A program made the position numbers and the translations under genes. Positions 45,178-53,181 of a DNA stretch of 60,709 nucleotides are shown here, piece by piece. How positions within the stretch are numbered: the first letter of the stretch is position 1; each line of letters starts with the position of its first letter. The notes below the pieces were generated by a model. The model searched no databases. It had not been told where the DNA came from and worked only from the letters and a program-made list of their open reading frames with translations. Origin of the DNA: Pseudomonadota bacterium (lineage in GTDB: Bacteria > Pseudomonadota > Gammaproteobacteria > Arenicellales > UBA868); the NCBI GenBank assembly GCA_018672825.1, contig JABHUE010000050.1, forward strand, positions 1 through 60,709, read 5' to 3'.

Positions 45178-45642
45178 CTAGCAAACGATTTCAAATTGAG
45201 TTTCAAGCGCGACATCATCTACTTTGATAAATAGTCGCCAATCGCCGATAAAGTCATCCATTCCCATTGCGGGATTAATGAAGCTAAATAAACCTGAACC
45301 CTTGGGCGGGTGTAGCTTGAGCCATATTTTCAATCGCGTGGTTCCTGACCCATTAAATGGATAGTCAATGTGTTCACGTGTTTTTCCAGTGGGATCAATC
45401 CAGTCCACTTCAAGTCGGTGCGCGCCCGGCGCCAGTTCAGACATCGCTATTTGCGCAAAGATCTTATCGTTGCACCCGAATCGAGCGCTTGCTTGATTGG
45501 TTGAGACATCGGATGAGGAACTCAGTTCGACTTGAATAGCAGGTGACGCATGAACAAGACCTGTCAGGAAAATGAATGCAGACGCTATCAGTATCAATCC
45601 AGCATCTAGATTTGATTGAAAAGTGTTCGGGCGATCTTTCAC
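45178..45642 (-). CDS. Small exported beta-sandwich-like protein
   Basis: A 154-residue protein with an N-terminal hydrophobic signal (LILIASAFIFLTGLVHA). The mature part has beta-rich segments (AIQVELSSSS, HRLEVDWIDPTGKTREH, TRLKIWLKLHPP, WRLFIKVDDVALETQFEIVC) as in immunoglobulin-like domains, and cysteines at both ends. GTG start lies 4 bases after the aminotransferase stop with AAGG upstream, and its stop is 7 bases before the large secreted gene, so three genes are coupled. No function recognised. Confidence 0.65.
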   Translation of the reverse strand: MKDRPNTFQSNLDAGLILIASAFIFLTGLVHASPAIQVELSSSSDVSTNQASARFGCNDKIFAQIAMSELAPGAHRLEVDWIDPTGKTREHIDYPFNGSGTTRLKIWLKLHPPKGSGLFSFINPAMGMDDFIGDWRLFIKVDDVALETQFEIVC

Positions 45643-45646
45643 TATT

Positions 45647-47035
45647 TTAGGCGGCCTTTTTAACCAGCGCTTCTGTTTCCGTTACCGCAATCGACAACGA
45701 GTCAAAAAGTTCATCAATTTGCTCTATCGTGATGATTAACGGGGGGCAAATTCCAATGACGTCTCCCGGTAACGCCCGAACCACGAGTCCGTGGTTGAGC
45801 GCGCGCGCTGCGACCGTAGCGCCTATTTTTTGTTCGGCGGGATACTGTTCTCGCGTGTTCTTATCTGCAACAAGTTCTAGTGCGCCAATGAGTCCGACAC
45901 CTCGCGCCTCACCGACAAGCGAGCTTTTTGAAAGCGCAGAAAGTCTTTCCTGAAATCGCGGGGCTAATTCTCTGACGCGATCCACGATATTACGTTCCTC
46001 GTAGATTTTTAATGTTTCGAGGGCGACAGCACAGGAGACAGGATGACCGCCATAGGTATAACCCATCCCTAGTGCGCCATGTTTCTTGCTTTGTTCCTTT
46101 AATACATCGTAGATCTTATCGGAGATCATCAGTGCGGAGATTGGTAAGTAGCCAGAGGAAAGTTGTTTCGCACAGGTCACCATATCAGGTTGGATATCAT
46201 AGGTTTGGCATCCCCACATATTGCCTGTTCGACCAAATCCACAAATGACTTCGTCCGCAACCATCAGGACATCATATTTTTTGAGAACCGCTTGCACTTT
46301 TTTGAAATAAGTTGCCGGTGGTGTCATCACGCCTCCAGCACCCATGACGGGCTCGGCGACAAAAGCTGCCACTGTTTCAGGGCCTTCCGACAGAATGAGT
46401 TGTTCAAGATTATCAGCAAGACGTGTTGCAAATTCCTCTTCACTTTCGCCGGTTCGGCCGTAACGATAGTATCCCGCGGCGTCTGTGTGAATCATTCGAT
46501 CGAGTGGCAAGTCGAAATCATTCTGCATTAATGGGATGGCCGTAAGACTACCGCCCGCCACAGTTACGCCGTGATACCCACGTTTTCTGGAAATGATCTT
46601 CTTCTTTTCGGGTAGGCCACGACCATTATTGTAGTACCACGTAAAGCGGATCATGGCGTCGATTGCCTCGGAACCCGAGCTCAGAAAAAACGCCTTGGTC
46701 ATGGGCTCAGGTGCAATCTCAAGCAGTTTATCCGCTAGGGCGATCACAGGCTCGGTCGATCGATGAGCAAAAGTATGTGAGTAGGGTAAGGCCGCGAACT
46801 GATCAGCCGCCGCCGCCGCCAGGCGAGGCTCTGAAAACCCGAGTGATACGCACCAAAGACCGCCAAGACCTTCCAGATAGCGATTTCCCTGGTCGTCCCA
46901 AACGTAGACACCTTCTCCTTTTGAAATGATCAAAGGTCCCTGGTCCTCATGGACGGCAAGATTTGTATAAGGGTGGAGCGCGTGCGCGATATCCTTTTTA
47001 TGGCTATCTCCTATTGGGGCATTCATTATTATCAT
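45647..47035 (-). CDS. Class III omega-aminotransferase
   Basis: PLP-dependent transaminase similar to broad-range omega-transaminases of Paracoccus/Rhodobacter type and to SpuC-like amine:pyruvate enzymes. Motifs: FFLSSGSEAIDAMIR, KRGYHGVTVAGGSLT, ADEVICGFGRTGN and the cofactor lysine in CAKQLSSG (residue 290 from the start used here). Start: ATG 47035 has AGGAG three bases upstream, ATG 47026 is twelve away, and ATG 47062 has no clear site, so the start is uncertain. It is divergent from mmsA, which suits beta-alanine to malonate semialdehyde. Length about 462 is normal. Confidence 0.9.
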   Translation of the reverse strand: MIIMNAPIGDSHKKDIAHALHPYTNLAVHEDQGPLIISKGEGVYVWDDQGNRYLEGLGGLWCVSLGFSEPRLAAAAADQFAALPYSHTFAHRSTEPVIALADKLLEIAPEPMTKAFFLSSGSEAIDAMIRFTWYYNNGRGLPEKKKIISRKRGYHGVTVAGGSLTAIPLMQNDFDLPLDRMIHTDAAGYYRYGRTGESEEEFATRLADNLEQLILSEGPETVAAFVAEPVMGAGGVMTPPATYFKKVQAVLKKYDVLMVADEVICGFGRTGNMWGCQTYDIQPDMVTCAKQLSSGYLPISALMISDKIYDVLKEQSKKHGALGMGYTYGGHPVSCAVALETLKIYEERNIVDRVRELAPRFQERLSALSKSSLVGEARGVGLIGALELVADKNTREQYPAEQKIGATVAARALNHGLVVRALPGDVIGICPPLIITIEQIDELFDSLSIAVTETEALVKKAA

Positions 47036-47104
47036 GGTCTCCTGAGGTAGAGCGATTGGCATTTTTAGCAGTCTTGGACGATTCTCATTTTGCCTTTATC
47101 CTGT

Positions 47105-47515
47105 CTATTCAACAAGCGATGGATTCGGGATTTCTGCATATGAGGCCAGAGATCGAGCGGCCGCTATACCTTCATTTGCGCACCATCCGCGGAATCCGCC
47201 TAGCCCCCGATTCTGCCATTCAGCATAGGCAAGTTGCCAGCCGAGGCCCCGAGCCATATCGATGTCTGCTTGGCTGAGCGAGTGCTCGGTCACCAAGCGC
47301 TCTCGAATGTTCTGGTATCCCCGCAGGACGTGGTCATTTACTAAGCCGCAATAGGCGCAAACTTCAAGCTCGTAGACCGCATCTTCGAGGCGATCAAACT
47401 TGTGTCGTTCGTCAGAAAGACCGAGAATTGGACAGATACCTAAGGCAAGGCCCAAAACAAACGTACGCAAATGATGGAATATTAGTTTGGATTTTTCTTG
47501 CTTTGAATTGCGCAT
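47105..47515 (-). CDS. Protein of unknown function with a CxxC motif and signal anchor
   Basis: About 136 residues from the ATG at 47515 (an ATG at 47572 adds 19 polar residues). A hydrophobic segment (TFVLGLALGICPILGL) acts as signal or anchor. The following part contains YELEVCAYCGLVNDHVLRGY, a CxxC that might bind metal or be redox-active, and ends RGLGGFRGWCANEGIAAARS. It sits 69 bases upstream of the aminotransferase on the same strand. Not recognised. Confidence 0.6.
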   Translation of the reverse strand: MRNSKQEKSKLIFHHLRTFVLGLALGICPILGLSDERHKFDRLEDAVYELEVCAYCGLVNDHVLRGYQNIRERLVTEHSLSQADIDMARGLGWQLAYAEWQNRGLGGFRGWCANEGIAAARSLASYAEIPNPSLVE

Positions 47516-47628
47516 GGTTATGGTCTCGTCATGATGTTGGATTCTGGAAAAATCTGATGCCTTTTTAAGCATCGGTGTTCTAGGTGGTTAAAGGATAATT
47601 TGTCAGCACGATATAGAGGAAGTAAAAA

Positions 47629-49146
47629 ATGAGTACAGAAGGGAAAAAAGTAGTGGGTCATTACATTGGCGGGCAATCAGTCATCGGGGCCAGCGGTCGT
47701 GAGGGCGGTGTCTATAATCCAGCTACCAATAAGTTGATTAGAAATGTCGCATTAGCGGATGCCGCAGAGGTGGATAAAGCAGTGAGTAATGCGGCAGAGG
47801 CTTTTCACGATTGGGCTGAAATGCCGCCTGCCCGCCGGGTGCAAGTTTTATATCGCTATCGAGAACTGCTGATTCAAAATATTGATGAAATGGCGCGGCT
47901 CTTATCTTCTGAGCATGGCAAAACAGTCGATGATGCAAAAGGGTCAATTACGCGCGGTCTTGAGGTTGTTGAATTCGCATGCGGGATTCCGCAGTTACTG
48001 AAAGGTGAATTTAGCGAGAGTGTTGCCTCAGGCGTGGATTCATGGAGTATGCGCCAACCCCTGGGTGTGGTTGCGGGCATCACACCGTTTAATTTTCCGG
48101 CAATGGTTCCCATGTGGATGTTTCCAGTGGCGATCGCATGCGGGAATACGTTTGTTTTGAAGCCTTCGGAACGCAATCCGTCCTGCGCCGCTTTTATGGC
48201 GAACTTGCTTACTGAGGCCGGACTTCCGGATGGCGTTCTGAATGTCGTGAACGGCGATAAAGAGGCGGTTGACTCGCTTCTTTCTCACCCCTCGGTTCAG
48301 GCGGTCAGTTTTGTGGGCTCTACAGCGGTTGGTGAGTACGTCTATCAGACGGGCTGCGCGCACGGTAAGCGAGTTCAAGCTCTTTGCGGGGCGAAAAATC
48401 ATATGGTTGTCATGCCGGATGCCGATATGGGTCAAGTCGTTGATGCTGTGATGGGGGCGGCCTATGGCTCTGCTGGAGAGCGATGCATGGCCATTTCTGT
48501 TGTTGTGGCGGTTGGGGAGGACACAGCGGATCGAATGATGGAACAACTTGTCCCGAGGATTGAAACACTTAAAGTGGGTGCCTATGATCAGGCCGGAGTT
48601 GAGATGGGTCCGGTGATCACGCCTGATGCGCGCGATCGAATTAAAAACTATATTGATCGAGGTGTTGAGGAGGGGGCAGATCTTGTCGTTGACGGGAGAA
48701 ATATTTCAATACCGGGATATGAATCTGGCTGTTTTGTGGGCGCTACCGTGTTTGATCGGGTAAAACCTGAAATGGCAATTTATCGAGACGAGATATTTGG
48801 CCCGGTGTTATCCGTTGTTCGGGCGGAGAGTTATGAAGCGGCATTACAGCTTGTAAATGATCATGAGTATGGAAATGGAACCGCAATTTTCACCCGAGAC
48901 GGTGACGCGGCGCGCGATTTTGGTCACCGCGCGCAAATTGGGATGGTGGGGGTGAATGTACCCATCCCGGTTCCGTTAGCTTTCCACAGTTTCGGCGGCT
49001 GGAAACGCTCATTATTCGGGGATCACTTTATGCACGGGCCGGAGGGGGTGCGCTTTTACACTCGAATGAAAACCCTGACCAGTCGGTGGCCTTCAGGCAT
49101 CAAAGAGGGCGCAGTGTTCAACTTTAAGGCCGGCGGGGAGCACTAA
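47629..49146 (+). CDS. mmsA: CoA-acylating methylmalonate-semialdehyde dehydrogenase
   Basis: Oxidises methylmalonate semialdehyde to propionyl-CoA, or malonate semialdehyde to acetyl-CoA, with NAD and CoA and loss of CO2. The aldehyde-dehydrogenase fold has the nucleotide segment GITPFNFPAMVPMWM, a VSFVGSTAVGEYV segment and the catalytic Cys286 in GSAGERCMAIS, the exact MmsA signature. The 505 residues are standard. A GAGGAAG ribosome-binding site precedes the ATG. Divergent from the omega-transaminase: together they convert beta-alanine to acetyl-CoA. A valine-degradation role is equally compatible with the enzyme. Confidence 0.95.
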   Translation: MSTEGKKVVGHYIGGQSVIGASGREGGVYNPATNKLIRNVALADAAEVDKAVSNAAEAFHDWAEMPPARRVQVLYRYRELLIQNIDEMARLLSSEHGKTVDDAKGSITRGLEVVEFACGIPQLLKGEFSESVASGVDSWSMRQPLGVVAGITPFNFPAMVPMWMFPVAIACGNTFVLKPSERNPSCAAFMANLLTEAGLPDGVLNVVNGDKEAVDSLLSHPSVQAVSFVGSTAVGEYVYQTGCAHGKRVQALCGAKNHMVVMPDADMGQVVDAVMGAAYGSAGERCMAISVVVAVGEDTADRMMEQLVPRIETLKVGAYDQAGVEMGPVITPDARDRIKNYIDRGVEEGADLVVDGRNISIPGYESGCFVGATVFDRVKPEMAIYRDEIFGPVLSVVRAESYEAALQLVNDHEYGNGTAIFTRDGDAARDFGHRAQIGMVGVNVPIPVPLAFHSFGGWKRSLFGDHFMHGPEGVRFYTRMKTLTSRWPSGIKEGAVFNFKAGGEH

Positions 49147-49206
49147 CCAGATAATATCCCGTTGATAAAAGGTAAAACTTTAGTGACAAAGACGGTCGCA
49201 GATCTT

Positions 49207-50073
49207 CTAAGGCGTCTCATTGTCGAGCCTCATGTTGTCAATGAGGCGAACGTTTCCCATACGCGCTGCGATAAGTGCTTGAGCTTGATTTAGATGGCTG
49301 TAGGGCGGGCTTGCCGACCAGTTTTCGGGATCACGAATTGCAGCGTACTCCATCACGAGCGTGCTCGCTTCCAAGATATCGTTCATCGCGCGACATAGGG
49401 TCTCCGGATTTCGTTCACCCTGTTGCCAGAATTTTTTTGCTGCGAGTAACGCTTGATAAATCTTTATCACTTCGTTTTCTTGCTCGGCTTTAAGTAATGA
49501 ATTGCGTGAGGACAGTGCAAGCCCAGACGCTTCGCGAACAGTGGGGCAAACGATCACCTTGGGATAACCAATAGCCCTTGCGAGATCCGAGACAACCAAG
49601 GTTTGTTGGAAATCTTTTTCGCCAAAATAAGCTTTTGACTCACCGACGACTTTAAATAATCGGTCAACGATTGTCCTAACGCCGTCTAAATGTCCGGGGC
49701 GAAACTCTTCTTCAAGACCCTTGCCGAAATGACCTGCAGGGATTAAAGGGATTGAATTATGGTGATCAATCTCCGGGAAGAACTGCTCCAGAGTGCCTTG
49801 AAAAACCATATCGCAGCCGTTGTCTGCAAGTAGGGATAAATCAGTATTGAGATTGCGCGGATACGCATCGAAGTCATGCCCATCCTCGAACTGGAGCGGA
49901 TTGATAAAAATACTGACGCAGCACGCCGTATTTTCCTGACGAGCGCGATCGAGTAGCGATAAATGTCCTCGATGCAGTGCACCCATGGTCGGTACAAAAC
50001 CAATTGTTTTTTTCTGGCGTCGCTCTGAGGCGCACCATTTTTTAGCTTCGGCAGGTGAGGATAAGTGCAGCAT
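49207..50073 (-). CDS. panC: Pantoate--beta-alanine ligase
   Basis: Condenses pantoate with beta-alanine to form pantothenate, using ATP. The HIGH-type motif is PTMGALHRGHLSLL near residue 28, with the later FGEKDFQQ and a KMS-like ALSSRNSLL loop; these are the PanC nucleotide-binding elements. Length of 288 is typical. panB and panD are not in this window. A perfect palindrome lies 17 bases upstream of its start. The gene shares beta-alanine as a substrate with the transaminase/mmsA pair nearby, which may be chance. Confidence 0.96.
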   Translation of the reverse strand: MLHLSSPAEAKKWCASERRQKKTIGFVPTMGALHRGHLSLLDRARQENTACCVSIFINPLQFEDGHDFDAYPRNLNTDLSLLADNGCDMVFQGTLEQFFPEIDHHNSIPLIPAGHFGKGLEEEFRPGHLDGVRTIVDRLFKVVGESKAYFGEKDFQQTLVVSDLARAIGYPKVIVCPTVREASGLALSSRNSLLKAEQENEVIKIYQALLAAKKFWQQGERNPETLCRAMNDILEASTLVMEYAAIRDPENWSASPPYSHLNQAQALIAARMGNVRLIDNMRLDNETP

Positions 50074-50089
50074 AGATAGTCAAAATTAT

Positions 50090-50112
50090 GACATGTTGCG
50101 TTGCAACATGTC
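50090..50112. promoter_or_regulatory. Perfect 10-bp palindrome upstream of panC
   Basis: GACATGTTGC (50090-50099) and GCAACATGTC (50103-50112) are exact inverted repeats around GTT. On the minus strand this site lies between the dehydrogenase gene and panC, beginning 16 bases before the panC ATG. It could be a repressor operator, or a hairpin acting as weak terminator of the upstream gene, since ATAATTTT follows on that strand. Confidence 0.6.
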
Positions 50113-50151
50113 TAATGGGGTTATGAAAACCTGAACTCTTTTAACAAGGGC

Positions 50152-51108
50152 TTACCCTTTCTGGGGGACTACTTCTTCTCCAGCAATTTCTGGCTCGCTA
50201 TCGATGATGTCTGCTGGAAAGCCGGGCGCGAGAAGCCGGTCACCACATGCGTCCTCGAGACGACGAACAATATTAGGTGACCATTCGTTTCCACCATAAC
50301 GTTCCTGACCATCCTTAAAAATGCTCAGAAGAAGAGGCGAGAGATCAAGGGGGACGTTTTCGCGGTCTGCAATAGACTGAAAGAGGGTTAGATCTTTAAC
50401 GACCAGCTCCATGGTGAAATTGATATCCCGACTGCCATTCAGGATTACCTGACTTTCGGTTTCGTGGACAAACGAGTTGCCTGACGAAATACGAATCGCT
50501 TCGTAGGTGGTATTTAGGTCAATCCCGGCACGCTTCATTGTCATCAAGGACTCCCCCAGCGCGGCGAGGTTTATTGAGGCAAGGTAGTTTGTCATTACCT
50601 TTAAAATAGATGCCGTCCCTAAAGGCCCGGTGTGCAGCACTCGACGACCAATGGTTGTCAGCACAGGCAGGACTTTGTCGAATGTGCTGCGTTCTGTGCC
50701 TGCAAAAATAGAGATATTGCCGGTGGCCGCGCGGTGACATCCGCCAGAAACTGGACAGTCTATGGGCTCCCCTCCCGCATCAACTACTTTTTGCGCAAGA
50801 CGGCGGACTTCCTGATCATCTGTTGTGCTCATTTCAGCCCAGATTTTTCCAGCGCACATTTCACCTAGCGCGCCATCGTCACCCTCCATAACCTCCGCGC
50901 TTATCGCTGGATTTGGGAGGCAGGTAATTAAGAGATCGCTTGCACGGGTCATTTGTGCCGGGTTTTCACCCCTTGAAGCGCCGCTATTAACAAAATACTG
51001 TTCTAAAGACGTGTCCAGATCTCTGACAAGCACTTCGTAACCATTTCGAATCAGGCTACCGGCGAGTTTTCCCCCGACATTACCAAGTCCAATAAAACCG
51101 ATTTTCAT
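50152..51108 (-). CDS. 3-hydroxyisobutyrate dehydrogenase-family NAD(P)-dependent oxidoreductase
   Basis: Beta-hydroxyacid dehydrogenase. It starts with the Rossmann motif KIGFIGLGNVGGKLAGSLIR, has the substrate-site segment CPVSGGCHRAATGNISIF at about 120-137, and the catalytic lysine in ILKVMTNYLA. Substrate could be 3-hydroxyisobutyrate, tartronate semialdehyde or a related short hydroxyacid; the proximity of mmsA, which handles the semialdehydes these enzymes produce, fits 3-hydroxyisobutyrate or 3-hydroxypropionate. It is in line with the gamma carbonic anhydrase gene upstream. Confidence 0.9.
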   Translation of the reverse strand: MKIGFIGLGNVGGKLAGSLIRNGYEVLVRDLDTSLEQYFVNSGASRGENPAQMTRASDLLITCLPNPAISAEVMEGDDGALGEMCAGKIWAEMSTTDDQEVRRLAQKVVDAGGEPIDCPVSGGCHRAATGNISIFAGTERSTFDKVLPVLTTIGRRVLHTGPLGTASILKVMTNYLASINLAALGESLMTMKRAGIDLNTTYEAIRISSGNSFVHETESQVILNGSRDINFTMELVVKDLTLFQSIADRENVPLDLSPLLLSIFKDGQERYGGNEWSPNIVRRLEDACGDRLLAPGFPADIIDSEPEIAGEEVVPQKG

Positions 51109-51149
51109 AAGTGGTCTTCTTGCGGAAAATTCCGCGTTAAATTTAATAA

Positions 51150-51674
51150 TTAAAAATTAACTGGGGCTAGTTCCAAGCGATAGCGTTTCGTCTTTGACAG
51201 ATAACTATCAACGTTCGCACGGAGTTGTGCAATCTCTTCGTCGTTGAGTTCTCGTGCCACTCGTGCGGGAGAGCCGACGATAAGCGATCGGGCTGGGAAG
51301 GTTTTCCCTGGAGTCACGAGAGCGCCTGCGCCAACGAGACAATCTTCTTTGATTTCAGCAAAGTCTAAAATGACGGCGCCATTACCAATGAGACTGCGAT
51401 CACCGATCGAACAACCATGAATAACGACGCTATGCCCGATTGATACATCTGAACCCACTGAAACGGGCACTCCTTTGTCGACATGAATTACCGAATTGTC
51501 CTGTACGTTGCTTCGTGCGCCGACAGTGATGACATCGTTATCACCTCTCAGTACTGCACCAAACCACACGCTCGCTTCAGCCCCAAGAATGACAGAGCCA
51601 ATGACGTCTGCGCTCGGCGCGACGTACGCATCTTTGCCAATCTTGGGAATCTGATGGTTTAACTGATAAATCAT
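51150..51674 (-). CDS. Gamma-class carbonic anhydrase-like protein
   Basis: A 174-residue left-handed beta-helix protein of the YrdA/CaiE group. The zinc triad is visible as His64, His81 and His86 (SVIHVDKG and GHSVVIHGC), as in active gamma carbonic anhydrases. The hexapeptide repeats (VIGSVILGAEASVWFGAVLR, GCSIGDRSLIGNGAVILD) fill most of the chain. Many YrdA-like proteins lack proven activity, so carbonic anhydrase activity is likely but not certain. Confidence 0.9.
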   Translation of the reverse strand: MIYQLNHQIPKIGKDAYVAPSADVIGSVILGAEASVWFGAVLRGDNDVITVGARSNVQDNSVIHVDKGVPVSVGSDVSIGHSVVIHGCSIGDRSLIGNGAVILDFAEIKEDCLVGAGALVTPGKTFPARSLIVGSPARVARELNDEEIAQLRANVDSYLSKTKRYRLELAPVNF

Positions 51675-52017
51675 AACCAGCCTCGAGGTATGTCGGTTTT
51701 TGGCGTTTAAGGCATCGTGGTTAAACGCGACGCAAAATGGTTGACGTCAGAATTATAGCGACAAGTATTCGATGTTGTGGCGCTCGGTGGAGGTGAGCCG
51801 TTTTATTAAAGATAGCGTCGTGCGTTATCCCAAGTCCGGTAGGCAGGGCTAGCGGTTGATGACACTAACTTTGAATTCCGGGGTTATAAGTCTCACGCCT
51901 TAAGTGAAGAACATAGCGACAAACTTGGATGATGGTGATTGCCGAACGGTTGATTGATGCGGCCACGCGAGAGGTCGCTTGGATGAACAGGCATCTAGCG
52001 ACTGCCGTATGGCTTTA
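51675..52017. other. Intergenic region with no supported gene
   Basis: About 340 bases separate the carbonic anhydrase start from the sohB stop. A short plus-strand open frame here (51929 into sohB) has no ribosome-binding site. I see no tRNA, strong terminator or repeat. Confidence 0.5.
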
Positions 52018-53052
52018 TCACTTCATTTGCGTGAAAGAGTCGAACGAGTCGAGAGGGAGTTTAGGGCCTCGGAGTGCGCCCACTATTCCCGACAGGCGAT
52101 CGAGCACTTTTTTCTTGATTGAGTATTCGACCTCAAAAATATCAGCAGCATCACGAAGGCTCATAAGGTAATCATCGCTCGTTCGTAGTTCATCAACGAG
52201 TTTGAGGTCAAAAGCTTGAATTCCTAGCCAGTGTTCTCCAGTCGCGACAGCATCAAGATCCAGTATGGGTCTTTTTTCTTTTACAAATTCTTTGAACAAA
52301 TTGTGAGTTTGCTCGACTTCTTCTTGAACTTTTGATCGCGCTTTATCAGTGGTTTCGCCTAACATGGTGACAGTGCGCTTGTACTCGCCAGCCGAAATTT
52401 GTTCGTAGTCGATATCATGTTTTTTAAGAAGGCGATTGAAGTTAGGCATCTCTGCTACTACCCCGATCGAACCGATGATGGCGAAGGGTGCCGCTAAAAT
52501 CTTACTCGCCACACAAGCCATGAGGTAACCGCCGCTGGCTGCCACTTTATCTACGGCAACGGTGACATGGAGTCCGGCGTCACGCAGGCGGATTACCTGA
52601 GAGGCAGCGAGACCATATGCATGAACCATGCCTCCTGCGCTCTCAAGTCGAAGAACAACTTCGTCCCCTTCTCGACTGCCCAACAAAATTGCGGTGATCT
52701 CTTCGCGGAGTAGCATGACTTCGCTTGCTCGAATATCACCGTCGAAATTGAGTACGAAGACCCGTTTTTTGGCTACGCTGTTGTCCTTTTTCTCGGCTTT
52801 GGTGTCGGCTTTTCGTTGTTTTTTTTGTTCTTTCTGTTTCTTTTTAGCGTGGGTCGGAGATAAGGTCGACATCTCAACAGCCTCTGCCATGTCACGATAA
52901 CGATCGTTTATTTTCTTGATATCAATTTGTTCTCCTGACGGCTGTCGGTTCCGGATCGCAACGGCGACAAAAGTCATGAGAACGCAAATAATGGCAACAA
53001 CGATTGTTGCTATTTTTGCTAGAAAAATACCGTATTCGGCGAGATACGTCAT
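52018..53052 (-). CDS. sohB: Signal peptide peptidase-type protease SohB
   Basis: Membrane-bound S49-family serine protease with a Ser/Lys dyad. A single N-terminal anchor (IFLAKIATIVVAIICVLMTF) is followed by a lysine-rich linker (about residues 69-95) and the crotonase-like protease domain. Catalytic Ser173 lies in AASGGYLMACVASK and the base Lys225 in GEYKRTVTM, 52 residues apart as in related bacterial SppA enzymes. The 344 residues fit SohB. It stands alone on the minus strand. Confidence 0.93.
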   Translation of the reverse strand: MTYLAEYGIFLAKIATIVVAIICVLMTFVAVAIRNRQPSGEQIDIKKINDRYRDMAEAVEMSTLSPTHAKKKQKEQKKQRKADTKAEKKDNSVAKKRVFVLNFDGDIRASEVMLLREEITAILLGSREGDEVVLRLESAGGMVHAYGLAASQVIRLRDAGLHVTVAVDKVAASGGYLMACVASKILAAPFAIIGSIGVVAEMPNFNRLLKKHDIDYEQISAGEYKRTVTMLGETTDKARSKVQEEVEQTHNLFKEFVKEKRPILDLDAVATGEHWLGIQAFDLKLVDELRTSDDYLMSLRDAADIFEVEYSIKKKVLDRLSGIVGALRGPKLPLDSFDSFTQMK

Positions 53053-53181
53053 TTAAAAGTCCAGGTAGGCCGTCAAGGGGACGGCGAGTTTAGCATCCGA
53101 ACCCCAGTTGAGTCCTATGGTGTTTGGTTTTAACCTAGATTACGATATTAAAAAATAATATCAGAACTCAGGAGAGTCCCT

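Noticed and set aside
51929-52171. Plus-strand 80-codon frame before and into sohB
   Set aside because: No ribosome-binding site, overlaps the sohB end, low-complexity serine-rich translation.
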